Shown: piece after piece, positions 36,946 through 46,306 of the stretch
How positions within the stretch are numbered: the stretch's first letter is position 1
Layout: every line of letters starts with the position of its first letter
NCBI RefSeq assembly: GCF_000218875.1
Contig: NC_015709.1
Location: forward strand, 1,403,501 to 1,467,500
From: Zymomonas mobilis subsp. pomaceae ATCC 29192
Lineage (GTDB): Bacteria > Pseudomonadota > Alphaproteobacteria > Sphingomonadales > Sphingomonadaceae
Direction of reading: 5' to 3'
Length of the DNA stretch: 64,000 nt
Position numbers and translations under genes: made by a program
The notes under the pieces: model-generated
Told to the model about the DNA's origin: nothing
Databases searched by the model: none
What the model saw: the letters and a program-made list of their open reading frames with translations, nothing else

Positions 36946-38165
36946 GTCCTCGACTTCACCGATTAGGTAATGGGTTGGCTGTCGCCGTCGAGCCGATGAG
37001 CGGCGTAGAAACGATGGCGGTTGGCCTTTATGCCGATGTCGGTGCACGTTCGGAGCCCGCTCCTTATAGCGGCCTTGCTCATATGGTTGAACATATGGTG
37101 TTCAAGGGGGCTGGGCACCGTGATGCCCGTATGATTGCGGAAGCTGCCGAAAATTGTGGTGGACAGCTTAATGCATGGACGGCGCGGGATCATACGGTAT
37201 ATCAGGCCCGAATGCTGGCAGAAGATTGGGCACTAGGACTAGAATTAGTGTCCGATCTTGTGCGCGCTCCTATTCTGGATGCCGAAGAGTTGGTCCGTGA
37301 AAAAGGCGTGGTGCTGTCAGAATTGGGTGAATCTCATGATACACCCGATGATATTATTCATGATCACTTACAATCGGTTGCTTTTAAAAACCAAGCCTTG
37401 GGTCGCCCTGTATTAGGGGATGAAAAAAGCATCGCTGCCATTGATCGTGCTGCGCTTTGCCACTGGGTAGAAGATTATTACCATCCGGAAGGATGTGTCT
37501 TGGCTGCCGCCGGTAAAATTGATGAAGATGCCTTTTTAAAAATGGCCGAATCCCGTTTCGGGGACTGGAATAAAGGCCATCCTTTAAAAATAGAGAAAGC
37601 CCATTTTATCGGTGGTCGCTATAATGATCAGCGTGACAGCGAGCAAACGCATATAGCTTTAGGCTTTGGCGGTTTTGCATATCATGATCCTCGTTCCCAT
37701 GCGCTGGCTTTATATGCCTCTATTCTCGGGGGCGGTATGTCTTCCCGATTGTTCCAGCGGGTACGGGAAGAACAAGGTCTGGTTTATTCCATTTACAGTT
37801 GGACGCAGGCATGGGTAGAAACCGGCTTACTCGGTATTTACTGTGCTACCGATAAAGAAGACGCGGATAAAGCGCTTACACTGATTAGAGAAATAATTAA
37901 TCACAGTCTTAAAACTGTGACCGAAGAAGAGTTACAGCGCGCGAAGGCGCAAGCCCGCGCCGGTCTTTTGATGGGATTAGAAGGCGTAGGGCCTCGCTGT
38001 GATCATTTGGCACGACAAATTCAGATTCATGACCGAATTGTTGAACCTATAGAGGTAGCAAGCTGGATCAATTCTGTAAGCTTGGAAGACATTCTTAAAG
38101 TCAGTCAGCAGGCTCTTGCCGGAGGAGAGGCCTTAGCCAGTGTGGGTGATGGTCTTACGCTTTAG
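36933..38165 (+). CDS. M16 family zinc metallopeptidase (processing-peptidase-like)
   Basis: A 410-residue protein with the inverted zinc motif H-x-x-E-H in 'AHMVEHMVFKGAGHRDARM' (about 45-63) and the distal Glu in 'LNAWTARDHTVYQARML'. The C-terminal half has 'GFGGFAYHDPRSHALALYASILGGGMSSRLFQ', as in mitochondrial processing peptidase beta and bacterial homologues. The likely role is degradation or processing of small peptides. The start is GTG at 36933, overlapping thrC by 13 bases. A TTG at 36942 is an alternative. Confidence 0.92.
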   Translation: MQTLSPRLHRLGNGLAVAVEPMSGVETMAVGLYADVGARSEPAPYSGLAHMVEHMVFKGAGHRDARMIAEAAENCGGQLNAWTARDHTVYQARMLAEDWALGLELVSDLVRAPILDAEELVREKGVVLSELGESHDTPDDIIHDHLQSVAFKNQALGRPVLGDEKSIAAIDRAALCHWVEDYYHPEGCVLAAAGKIDEDAFLKMAESRFGDWNKGHPLKIEKAHFIGGRYNDQRDSEQTHIALGFGGFAYHDPRSHALALYASILGGGMSSRLFQRVREEQGLVYSIYSWTQAWVETGLLGIYCATDKEDADKALTLIREIINHSLKTVTEEELQRAKAQARAGLLMGLEGVGPRCDHLARQIQIHDRIVEPIEVASWINSVSLEDILKVSQQALAGGEALASVGDGLTL

Positions 38166-38195
38166 AATCACAATAGATATGAAGGCAGAATTACA

Positions 38196-39071
38196 ATGGC
38201 GATCGATTCCCTGATCACCCTGACAGGCGAAGCATGGGATGATTATGGGCTGATAGATAGTGGTCATGGGCGTAAGCTTGAGCGCTATGGCCGCTATCGT
38301 TTTATTCGTCCCGAACCACAGGCAATGTGGAAGCCGGCGCTTTCAGACTGGCAGGCTGATGGAGAATTTATTGGCGCATCCGATGAAGAGGGCGGTGGCC
38401 GGTGGCATTTAGAACGGCATGTGCCCAATGAAGGTTGGCCGCTTCAATGGGAAGAAGTCTGTTTTATCGCCCGTAATACCGCTTTTCGTCATTTGGCTTT
38501 CTTTCCCGATATGGCTCCGCAATGGGCATGGATGCGAGAACGTACAACTAAAGATAACGCGATACTCAATCTTTTTGGATATACTGGGGTAGGTAGCCTC
38601 GCTTTGGCTGCCAAGGGGGCTCAAGTCACGCATGTTGATGCGTCTAAAAAATCGGTCGCAGCGGCCAAAGAAAATGCGGAAGCTTCGGGTATGTCGAATT
38701 ATCCCATTCGTTGGATAATTGATGATGCGGTGAAATTCACTGCACGTGAAGTCCGTCGTCAACGGCGTTATGATGGTATTTTAATGGATCCGCCGAAATT
38801 CGGACGCGGGCCTACTAATGAAGTTTGGCGACTAGAGGAAAATTTACCGGATCTGATTACGGAAGCTGTTAAGTTATTAGATAAAGATTCTCGTTTTTTG
38901 GTTTTGACAGTTTATGCTGTTAGAATGTCCGCACTTGCCATTGGAGAGCTTTTATCACAGGCAACGCAGCATCTTGGTGGTACAGTGGAAGTCGGAGAAA
39001 TGGCTATTAAAGAAGAATCGCGTGGCCTCAATTTACCGACTGCTATCTTCGCCCGTTGGCGAAATGATTAA
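38196..39071 (+). CDS. Class I SAM-dependent methyltransferase, probably rRNA-directed
   Basis: A 291-residue protein with 'ILNLFGYTGVGSLALAAKGAQVTHVDASKKSVAAAKEN' (SAM-binding motif near 125-160) and 'YDGILMDPPKFGRGP' (D-P-P-K catalytic motif near 190-205). These match the RlmI/RlmK-like COG1092 family of 23S rRNA cytosine or guanine methyltransferases, but the PUA domain is missing and the substrate is not defined. It lies 30 bases after the M16 peptidase. Confidence 0.85.
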   Translation: MAIDSLITLTGEAWDDYGLIDSGHGRKLERYGRYRFIRPEPQAMWKPALSDWQADGEFIGASDEEGGGRWHLERHVPNEGWPLQWEEVCFIARNTAFRHLAFFPDMAPQWAWMRERTTKDNAILNLFGYTGVGSLALAAKGAQVTHVDASKKSVAAAKENAEASGMSNYPIRWIIDDAVKFTAREVRRQRRYDGILMDPPKFGRGPTNEVWRLEENLPDLITEAVKLLDKDSRFLVLTVYAVRMSALAIGELLSQATQHLGGTVEVGEMAIKEESRGLNLPTAIFARWRND

Positions 39072-39191
39072 AAATTACTTTGTTTTTAAAATTGAGGTGT
39101 TTCTTCTCTGAAGAGAAATCCCTGTTTCTCGGTGTTATGGGTCATTTTTTGAACGAAGATGAAAAAAAATTTACATTTTTATGAAATAGCA

Positions 39192-39220
39192 CTTGCTGAA
39201 ATAAAAAAGCGATGCTAGTC
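39192..39220 (+). promoter_or_regulatory. tRNA-Gly promoter
   Basis: CTTGCT (39192-39197), a 17-base spacer and CTAGTC (39215-39220). The start point would be near 39227, about 36 bases before the tRNA. Confidence 0.55.
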
Positions 39221-39262
39221 ACCCTCCCACGGCACCGGAAACGGTTAAACCGAAATGCCAGA

Positions 39263-39337
39263 GCGGGCATAGCTCAGGGGTAGAGCACAACCTTGCCAAG
39301 GTTGGGGTCGAGGGTTCGAATCCCTTTGCCCGCTCCA
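39263..39337 (+). tRNA. tRNA-Gly (GCC anticodon)
   Basis: A 75-base cloverleaf: acceptor GCGGGCA/TGCCCGC, D arm with AGGGGTA, anticodon loop TTGCCAA (anticodon GCC), T arm with TTCGAAT, discriminator T and encoded CCA. Confidence 0.97.
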
Positions 39338-39360
39338 GTTTTTATAGTAGAGTTAGCATA

Positions 39361-39384
39361 AAGCACCTTTGGGGTGCTTTTTTT
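39361..39384 (+). terminator. tRNA-Gly terminator
   Basis: Stem AAGCACC/GGTGCTT (39361-39367 with 39373-39379), loop TTTGG, followed by TTTTT. Confidence 0.85.
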
Positions 39385-39623
39385 GTGCCTAAATTAAAAG
39401 GCTTACTCTCATTAGATTAGTTTGAGACGCGATTATAATTTTAGAATTCGATATATTGCTTATCGTTTAAAGCGATTCTTATTCCCTTAAGAAAATACGT
39501 CTAAAATTTGTTAAAAATACTTTTTGATAAGATAAATTTTAATATTAATTTTTCTATTTTATAGGGTAATCTGCTTTCAAATTCGTATTTGAATAGGCGT
39601 TTTTGTCTTCTGAAAGCACCCTC

Positions 39624-40388
39624 ATGACAAATCGTAATGATGATTTTACTGCGTATCATTATACACCAAGAGCGACTGATTATGTGCTCAGTTCCGTTCA
39701 TAGTGAAGGTGCTGATCTTGATGAAGTTGAGCAAAGTATAAAAGGTAAAGGTTACCGTCGCGTATTAGATCTTGGATGTGGCGGTGGTCATGTGAGTTAT
39801 CGTATTGCGCCCTATGTAGATCAGGTGGTTGCCTGTGATATAACAGCTTCCATGCTGAATGCTGTTGCATCGCAGGCTATTGAACGTAAATTACCCAATA
39901 TTATGGTAAAGCAGGCTTCAGCTGAGAAGTTACCCTTTGATAGCGCCTTTTTTGATGCCATTGTATGCCGTTTTAGCGCGCATCACTGGGGTAATATGGA
40001 AGCCGGCCTCCGTGAGGCTAGACGCGTTTTGCATTTAGAAGGAATAGCCTTGTTTATAGACAGCGTTGCGCCTTCTTATCCGTTATACAATACCTATCTG
40101 CAAGCTATAGAATTACTGCGCGATGTTTCGCATGTTCGCAACTATACACTTCCTGAATGGATTGCTGCTTTATCCCGTGCTGGATTTTCAGTTCAGAAAT
40201 TAACCCCTCGTCGTCTTAGAATGGTTTTTCAGGACTGGGTTAACCGAACGCATTGTTTACCCGAGCATCAATTAGCGATTCGATCGTTGCAACTAACCGC
40301 GGCAGAGGATGTTCAGCGTTATTTTGCTCTTGAAAAAGAAGGCAGTTTCTTGCTCGATACCCTTACAATAAGCGCGACTGCCGCTTAA
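39624..40388 (+). CDS. SAM-dependent methyltransferase (UbiE/type 11-like)
   Basis: From the ATG at 39624 the product is 254 residues; an upstream TTG at 39603 is possible. 'RVLDLGCGGGHVSYRIA' (about 46-62) is motif I, 'VVACDITASML' motif II, and 'LPFDSAFFDAIVCRFSAHHW' the post-I strand-helix. 'REARRVLHLEGIALFID' completes a methyltransferase-11 fold. A C-terminal domain 'YTLPEWIAALSRAGFSVQ' is of the SmtA/YcgJ type. It acts on a small molecule that cannot be told. It is the first gene after tRNA-Gly. Confidence 0.85.
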   Translation: MTNRNDDFTAYHYTPRATDYVLSSVHSEGADLDEVEQSIKGKGYRRVLDLGCGGGHVSYRIAPYVDQVVACDITASMLNAVASQAIERKLPNIMVKQASAEKLPFDSAFFDAIVCRFSAHHWGNMEAGLREARRVLHLEGIALFIDSVAPSYPLYNTYLQAIELLRDVSHVRNYTLPEWIAALSRAGFSVQKLTPRRLRMVFQDWVNRTHCLPEHQLAIRSLQLTAAEDVQRYFALEKEGSFLLDTLTISATAA

Positions 40389-40877
40389 ACTATAAAATTT
40401 TTATGAAAATATTTTGCGCTTTTCATTTTTTTTCGATGAAATAGGTTGCGCTAAAAAGGGCTATATTTACTAGATAGACACTAGCGATTTCATGATTTTG
40501 AGCCTCTACGCTTCTCGTCTTTGGGAGGGGCTCTCGTCAGACTCTTGTTCCACCTGATTTTTCTCTGTCATATATGATTTGTCTTCTGATAGGGCTGATT
40601 ACCTTATAGAGAGATACTCTAATTTCTCTATTCCTTGTAGAATAAGGCTTTTGGCTATGACTCCAGCATCTACTATCAAAGCTTATTAAAGAGTCATAGA
40701 TTTAGTAAGAAATTGATAGAGCCGCGATCCAGGGGCGTTATTAAACAGCAATGGAGTAATTAACGCAAAATTGTTAGGGTAAAGTCAGAGATTAAACGCC
40801 ATGTTTCTTCTTTATATTTCTCTGTAATCGGCTTCATCGATTTTACCTTATTCTCGATCTATTCTAATAAGATATTC
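40389..40877. other. 489-base gene-free region before the first AbrB-like permease
   Basis: All ATG-started frames I followed here stop within about 21 codons. A weak stem (GAGCC/GGCTC near 40500-40535) and several T/C-rich blocks are seen. No ribosome binding site, tRNA, IS end or repeat is recognised. A long leader, a small RNA or a decayed gene are all possible. Confidence 0.4.
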
Positions 40878-41954
40878 ATGCCTCGACATCTCTCCAAATT
40901 ATCCCGTCATTCATTTTCTGATTGCCATGTGGCTATCCAATGGACAATCCTTCTTATCTGTTCAGTAATGTTTATTACTTTTTTAGAAATAATACATCTT
41001 TCAGCCGCTTTACTGCTGGGTGCTATGTGTGCTGCTATTCTCGTGGCTGTTATGGAAGGTTCTATCCGCGTCCCGCGTTGGCCATTTATGTTAGCGCAGG
41101 GTGTCGTCGGTAGTATGATCGCGCGGAGTATGCCGCTTCCAATCATAAAAGAGATGATGCAGGAATGGCCTCTGTTTATATCAGGCGTATTTTCCGTGAT
41201 TGTTGCCAGTTCATTTTTGGGTTGGTTACTTGTTCGATGGCGTGTTGTTCCGGGCACAACAGCTCTATGGGGATCTTCTCCTGGGGCTGCCTTGACTATG
41301 ACCCTTATGGCTGAAGCCTATGGTGCTGATGTTCGTTTGGTCGCTTTCATGCAGTATTTGCGGGTTGTTTGTGTTGCCGTTGTCGCTTCTTTTGTTGCTC
41401 AGATATGGATCGGCGGCAATCATGCTCCGCCCGCCATCGTTTGGTTTCCTTCTCTCCGAATATTGCCTTTTTTAGAAACATTGATGCTTATTGGTATAAC
41501 GACACCGCTTGCCCGTATATTGCGTATTCCTGCTGGTGCTATTTTGCTTCCCTTGGGGCTTGGCGTTCTGCTTCAAGATACAGGATGGCTTTCAATCGAG
41601 TTACCCCCTTGGTTACTGGCTATAAGTTATGCCTTCGTGGGATGGAGTATCGGTTTACGTTTCTCACGCGCCATTGTGCTTTATGCAGCACGTTCCTTTC
41701 CACGCATTTTAGGTTCTATTTTGACTTTGATCCTCTTATGCGGGGGACTCGCCATGATTTTGGTGAAAATCGCGCATGTGGATCCTTTAACCGCCTATTT
41801 AGCCGCTAGTCCCGGTGGTGTCGATTCCATCGCCATTATTGCGGCCTCCAGTCCTGTTAACATGCCCTTTGTAATGGGGATGCAAACCGTACGCTTTATT
41901 GTGGTATTGCTTACGGCACCTACGATTGCAAAATTTCTAAGCCAAAGAAAGTAA
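40878..41954 (+). CDS. AbrB-family membrane permease, copy 1
   Basis: A 358-residue protein with about ten membrane helices. It shows the two-fold internal repeat of the AbrB/ammonia-monooxygenase-like (COG3180) family: 'ALLLGAMCAAILVA' then 'AQGVVGSMIARSM', and later 'GAILLPLGLGVLLQ' then 'SYAFVGWSIGLRFSR'. 'GTTALWGSSPGAALTMTLMAEAYGADVRLVAFMQYLR' and 'TAYLAASPGGVDSIAIIAASS' are signature loops. The substrate is not known. A close paralogue lies on the other strand at 46.3-47.4 kb. Confidence 0.85.
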   Translation: MPRHLSKLSRHSFSDCHVAIQWTILLICSVMFITFLEIIHLSAALLLGAMCAAILVAVMEGSIRVPRWPFMLAQGVVGSMIARSMPLPIIKEMMQEWPLFISGVFSVIVASSFLGWLLVRWRVVPGTTALWGSSPGAALTMTLMAEAYGADVRLVAFMQYLRVVCVAVVASFVAQIWIGGNHAPPAIVWFPSLRILPFLETLMLIGITTPLARILRIPAGAILLPLGLGVLLQDTGWLSIELPPWLLAISYAFVGWSIGLRFSRAIVLYAARSFPRILGSILTLILLCGGLAMILVKIAHVDPLTAYLAASPGGVDSIAIIAASSPVNMPFVMGMQTVRFIVVLLTAPTIAKFLSQRK

Positions 41955-41986
41955 TCTTTTCAATCCTCTATAGGATAGAAAAGATT
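41953..41986 (+). terminator. Hairpin after the first AbrB-like gene
   Basis: Two nested perfect stems, AATCTTTTC/GAAAAGATT outside and ATCCT/AGGAT inside, separated by one A-A mismatch. The hairpin starts at the stop codon. The downstream T content is low, so termination is probable but not sure. Confidence 0.5.
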
Positions 41987-42097
41987 GGATAAATTGTTCA
42001 AAGCCGCATGCACTGAAATGAAACTATCTCGCCCCCAGACAGTATAATATAAATCATAAACAGCAGATTTATTCTGATCTGATGACATATCGGGAGT

Positions 42098-43192
42098 TTG
42101 GTTATGCCTACCCTGTTCGATCCCATCCGTCTTGGTGCAGTTACCGCTAAAAATAGAATTTTAATGGCTCCTCTCACGCGCGGCCGTGCTACGCGTGATC
42201 ATGTGCCAACCGATATTATGATTAAATATTATGCCCAGCGTGCGAGTGCCGGTCTGATTATTTCAGAGGCAACAGGCATTAGCCAAGAAGGGTTAGGTTG
42301 GCCTTATGCGCCGGGCATATGGAATGAAGCGCAAACCCAAGCATGGATTCCTATCACTCAGGCCGTGCATGATGCGGGCGGTCTTATCTTTGTTCAATTA
42401 TGGCATATGGGGCGCTTGGTGCCTTCTAGTGTCAGCGGTATGCAACCTGTTTCAGCCTCGGCAACCAAGGCACCGGATTTGGCGCATACCTATGAAGGTA
42501 AAAAACCTTTTGATGTTGCTCGGCCACTAGAAATTGCTGAAATTCCACGCTTGCTTGATGATTATGAGCGCGCAACACGTAATGCACTATCCGCTGGATT
42601 TGATGGGGTTCAAATTCACGCGGCTAATGGCTATTTAATTGATGAATTCTTACGAGATGGTACTAATCTTCGTAAGGATGCTTATGGGGGTACTCCAGAA
42701 CATCGTATCCGTTTATTACGTGAAGTGACCGAGCGTGTTATTAGTGTTATCGGTGCGGACCGTACCTCGGTTCGGCTTTCTCCTAATGGTGAAATTCAAG
42801 GTGCCTCGGATAGCCATCCTGAAAATATTTTTTTACCAGCCGCACGGATGCTTTCTGATCTGGGGATTGCTTTTCTTGGATTGCGGGAAGGAACGCCTGA
42901 AGGTACCTTTGGAAGGACAGACCAGCCTAAGCTTTCCCCAAAAATTCGTGAAGTCTTCAATCCACCGCTTATTCTTAATCAAGATTACAATCTTGAAACT
43001 GCGCAGGAGGCTCTTGATTCCGGTGTAGCCGATGCGATCAGTTTTGGACGTCTCTTTATCTCTAATCCAGATCTTCCAAGGCGCTTTTTTGAAGGCTCAC
43101 CGCTTATTAAAGACAATATTGCTACATGGTATACCCAAGGTGCCGAAGGCTATACCGACTATCCCCTTATCGGTAATGAAATACCCGCATAA
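42098..43192 (+). CDS. Old Yellow Enzyme family ene-reductase
   Basis: A 364-residue FMN-dependent NAD(P)H ene-reductase reducing C=C bonds next to carbonyl or nitro groups. 'MAPLTRGRATRDHVPT' near 24-39, 'QLWHMGR' near 100-106 and 'GFDGVQIHAANGYLIDEFLRDGTN' (about 168-191) follow the classical OYE pattern. The His-Asn pair and Tyr lie in 'IHAANGY' and the FMN phosphate loop in 'ADAISFGRLFISNPDLPRR'. From memory the text is strongly similar to the Zymomonas NCR enoate reductase without being identical. It lies within the accessory block and probably detoxifies electrophiles. Confidence 0.93.
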   Translation: MVMPTLFDPIRLGAVTAKNRILMAPLTRGRATRDHVPTDIMIKYYAQRASAGLIISEATGISQEGLGWPYAPGIWNEAQTQAWIPITQAVHDAGGLIFVQLWHMGRLVPSSVSGMQPVSASATKAPDLAHTYEGKKPFDVARPLEIAEIPRLLDDYERATRNALSAGFDGVQIHAANGYLIDEFLRDGTNLRKDAYGGTPEHRIRLLREVTERVISVIGADRTSVRLSPNGEIQGASDSHPENIFLPAARMLSDLGIAFLGLREGTPEGTFGRTDQPKLSPKIREVFNPPLILNQDYNLETAQEALDSGVADAISFGRLFISNPDLPRRFFEGSPLIKDNIATWYTQGAEGYTDYPLIGNEIPA

Positions 43193-43254
43193 CCTTTAAT
43201 CTTTGTATAATAGTATAGAAGGATAGTTAACGAATAGCATTTTGTTTTTTGCCT

Positions 43255-43950
43255 TCAGGATAAAAGGTCAAAAGAGAGTATAGAATGATGTTCGTTAACT
43301 ATTTTTAGCAAGTCAAGCGGAGAATCTGAGATACCTACTTGTTTCCAAAGAACCTCTAGACGAAATTCTACCATATTTTTTTCATCAAGACGTTTTTCAC
43401 TAAGAAAATCGACTTTATATCCTAAGGGTTTTACTATCTTTCCAAGCCGTATGAGCGAAAAATCAGATAAACTTGCCCTAAGTATAAGAATGGCCCGATG
43501 ACGACGCGGCATTTCTACTTCAACCCATCGGAAAAGCCACAAGGTAACTACGCCTAAGATGGTTGCAACGATACCCAGTAGGAGTTGTCCACCTCCAAAG
43601 CAGAGGCCTATAACAGTCATTATCCATAGGGTCGCTGCTGTTGTAACACCGGTGATTAGATCACCTCGTTTAAGAATAGCGCCCCCTCCAATAAAACCTA
43701 CGCCTGTAAGAATACCCAGGGGAAGCCGCATGATGTCCATATTTATAAAGGAACCCGCCGTCTTACCGGTAACAGAAAGCATCATATTAGCCTGAATCAT
43801 GGCTACTGCTGCTGCGAGGCTAACCAACATTATTGTTCTTAAACCCGCGGCATGTCCTCTGCTTCCACGGTCGAAACCGATTACGATACCGCAAATCATG
43901 GCCAAAGCGAGCCGAAGGGCAATATCATACCAAGTAAGATATAAAGACAT
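43255..43950 (-). CDS. MgtC/SapB-family membrane protein
   Basis: A 231-residue protein. 'GIVIGFDRGSRGHAAGLRTIMLVSLAAAVAMI' (about 20-51) is the family signature with its conserved Asp, Arg and 'GLRT'. 'LPLGILTGVGFIGGGAILKRGD' and 'VTTAATLWIMTVIGLCFGGG' complete four to five membrane helices. The C-terminal ~80 residues form a soluble ACT-like domain. MgtC proteins inhibit the F-ATPase or affect magnesium and acid tolerance. The nearby MFS gene is co-oriented. Confidence 0.88.
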   Translation of the reverse strand: MSLYLTWYDIALRLALAMICGIVIGFDRGSRGHAAGLRTIMLVSLAAAVAMIQANMMLSVTGKTAGSFINMDIMRLPLGILTGVGFIGGGAILKRGDLITGVTTAATLWIMTVIGLCFGGGQLLLGIVATILGVVTLWLFRWVEVEMPRRHRAILILRASLSDFSLIRLGKIVKPLGYKVDFLSEKRLDEKNMVEFRLEVLWKQVGISDSPLDLLKIVNEHHSILSFDLLS

Positions 43951-44064
43951 GGGGTATCCACGAATAAGACCGTTGGTAAGGTCGATTTATAATCTATAAT
44001 AAAATGATAGCTTTGTATTGAGAATATGCGCCTTCGTCTTTTTTATAGGAAAATTTTTTTTGCT

Positions 44065-45264
44065 TTAGGGCTTGATAATCATTCTATTTTTAGATCGATA
44101 GAGTTGATGGCTTCCCCAACTGATTATCAAAAATATAGGTAAGGCAGCTCCAACCATACATAGACCGACCCAGCCTTTGGTATCATAGAAATAACTGGCA
44201 AGAGCAGATCCTAAAGACATACCGATAAAACCAGCCGTTATAAAAATGGCGGTGATACGAGAACGGGCCTGGGGCGCTAATTTATAAATAACGGTTTGAT
44301 TGGTGACTTGTAGCCCTTGGGCGCCTACATCGACAAAGAATATGCCTATATAGACAGCAAAAAGACTATATTGTCCAAAACTCATAATACACCATGCGGC
44401 AAGTAATATTGCAGACAGTGAAATGGTCATAAGCTGGGCATAGCCCCGATCACATATTCTGCCCGCTAAATTAGCGGAAAGGGCACCAGCAGCGCCTATT
44501 AATCCAAATAATCCAATGGTTTCTGCTGAAAAATGGTAAGGTGCTGCACTTAATAAGAAGGTTAACCCTGTCCAAAGCATACTGAAGCTACCTAAGCCTA
44601 ATAAACCATACCAAGCGCGTAAGCGTAATTCGGGCTCTTCTTTCAAGAGATCCACTAAAGATCCCAATAAAACTCTGTAAGGCATTGATTTTTGTGGTTC
44701 ATCAGCCAGCATAGTCAATCGCAAAGCAACCATCAGAAAGGTAACTGTGATAGCGGCAAGAATATAAATCCAGCGCCAGCCTGCCCAAGCCGATAACACA
44801 CCAGAAACTGTTCTAGCTAATAAGATTCCTAGTAACAATCCTGTCATCACTTGCCCAACAAGACGACCTCTTATGGCATCCGGTGCCCGTGCTGCGACAT
44901 AAGGCACAACGACTTGCGCCGCGCTTGAGGTAATACCCATCATTAAACTAGCGAAGGCAAAAAGAAAAAATTGAGTACTAAAGGCCGCTATAAGCAGACT
45001 GACAATATTACAAGCCAGCATCATCGTAATCATTTTCTTTTGATCTAAGCTATCACCCAAAGGAACAATGAATAAAACGCCTAGAGCATAGCCTAATTGC
45101 GTACATGTAACGAGATAGCCTGCTTCGGTAATCGTGTGGTGAAAAGAGGCCGAAACTTCGGCTAGGAGTGGCTGAATATAATAAAGATTAGCGACCATAA
45201 TGCCTGTTGTTGCCGAAAAAAGCATCATACGGGCTGGACTAAGCGCTAATGTCGTATCGGTCAA
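44065..45264 (-). CDS. MFS transporter (COG2814-type efflux permease)
   Basis: A 399-residue twelve-helix permease. 'GIMVANLYYIQPLLAEVSASFH' in helix 1, 'LGYALGVLFIVPLGDSLDQKKMI' with the motif A-like G-D-x-x-D loop, and 'RGRLVGQVMTGLLLGILLARTVSG' in the middle are typical of sugar or drug efflux members. The substrate is not predictable. It is 11 bases downstream of the esterase gene and co-oriented. Confidence 0.88.
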   Translation of the reverse strand: MTDTTLALSPARMMLFSATTGIMVANLYYIQPLLAEVSASFHHTITEAGYLVTCTQLGYALGVLFIVPLGDSLDQKKMITMMLACNIVSLLIAAFSTQFFLFAFASLMMGITSSAAQVVVPYVAARAPDAIRGRLVGQVMTGLLLGILLARTVSGVLSAWAGWRWIYILAAITVTFLMVALRLTMLADEPQKSMPYRVLLGSLVDLLKEEPELRLRAWYGLLGLGSFSMLWTGLTFLLSAAPYHFSAETIGLFGLIGAAGALSANLAGRICDRGYAQLMTISLSAILLAAWCIMSFGQYSLFAVYIGIFFVDVGAQGLQVTNQTVIYKLAPQARSRITAIFITAGFIGMSLGSALASYFYDTKGWVGLCMVGAALPIFLIISWGSHQLYRSKNRMIIKP

Positions 45265-45275
45265 AAGCGGCCTCC

Positions 45276-46241
45276 TTAGAAGATTTCTCGACGATAAAAG
45301 GCATCCGATACCACATCAAGCGAATCTGGGTTTATGTCCTTTTTTAAAAATATGGCGGCTTGTTCCAAGGCTTTTTTTGCCTCGGGAATAGGCATCCCCA
45401 TCCAATCATGCATCATATCTGGATATTCAAAAAAACTGATTTTACCCCCAACCTTTTCAATCCGTGTTTTTAAACGATGGGCATCTACATTCAAAATATC
45501 TCTTGTCCCCGAAAAAACAGCAATCGGAGGCAAGTTTTTCATATTTCCAAAAAGAGGGCTAATTCTAGGATCATTAAGCGGTAAACCATCAGCATAAACC
45601 TTTCCTATAGCTAGCATACCCTCGCGATTAAGAAGCGGGTCACGGCTTTCAATTTCATTTTGTCGTGGATCTGATAAAGATATATCTAACCATGGGGAGA
45701 ATAGTACCAATTTGTCAGGCATAACTATACCTTCTTTCTTGAAGGATTGAGTTAAGGCCAGAGAAAGTCCCCCACCGGCAGAATCGCCTACAATACTGAT
45801 TTTTTCATGGGGATAACGATTTAGCATCCATAGATAAGTCATTTTTATCATGTGATGCATGGCATACCAGCTGTGTTCAGGTACCAAGGGATAAACAGGA
45901 ATAGTAACAGACGCGCCTGTTTTTTCGATCAAGAAACTGATAATACGCCAATGTAAGGATAATAAATCCCAAATATATCCGCCGCCGTGAATAAACAGTA
46001 TATGGTTTTTGCAATTTTGGGTGCTCGATTTCAGTCGAGGCTTAGCTTCAAATACTGGATAGCCTGCTACTAAAAATTCCTGAAAATCGAACTGACACCG
46101 CCAATATAAATTAGGTCTTGCAGGTCCTCTTTTTTGTACTTCAGGTAAACTAAGGGTTATCCCACCTATGTCGTTACAGACATATTTGATGTCGATTAGA
46201 TCAAAAAACCAATGAAGCAGCTTAGCAGAGGCACTGGCCAC
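45276..46241 (-). CDS. Alpha/beta hydrolase, HSL-type carboxylesterase
   Basis: A 321-residue protein. 'LFIHGGGYIWDL' provides the oxyanion H-G-G-G, 'IVGDSAGGGLSLA' the nucleophile Ser, 'FSGTRDILNVDAH' the Asp and 'MMHDWMGMP' the His, the full hormone-sensitive-lipase-type (GDXG) triad. It should hydrolyse short acyl esters. No signal peptide is seen. It reads into the MFS gene, suggesting export of a product or linked resistance. Confidence 0.88.
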   Translation of the reverse strand: MASASAKLLHWFFDLIDIKYVCNDIGGITLSLPEVQKRGPARPNLYWRCQFDFQEFLVAGYPVFEAKPRLKSSTQNCKNHILFIHGGGYIWDLLSLHWRIISFLIEKTGASVTIPVYPLVPEHSWYAMHHMIKMTYLWMLNRYPHEKISIVGDSAGGGLSLALTQSFKKEGIVMPDKLVLFSPWLDISLSDPRQNEIESRDPLLNREGMLAIGKVYADGLPLNDPRISPLFGNMKNLPPIAVFSGTRDILNVDAHRLKTRIEKVGGKISFFEYPDMMHDWMGMPIPEAKKALEQAAIFLKKDINPDSLDVVSDAFYRREIF

Positions 46242-46306
46242 TGATATTTTCCTTTTATCTTAATCGTGAAAAGAGCTGTTTTCTCTGGTTTATTATTACA
46301 AAAGCC

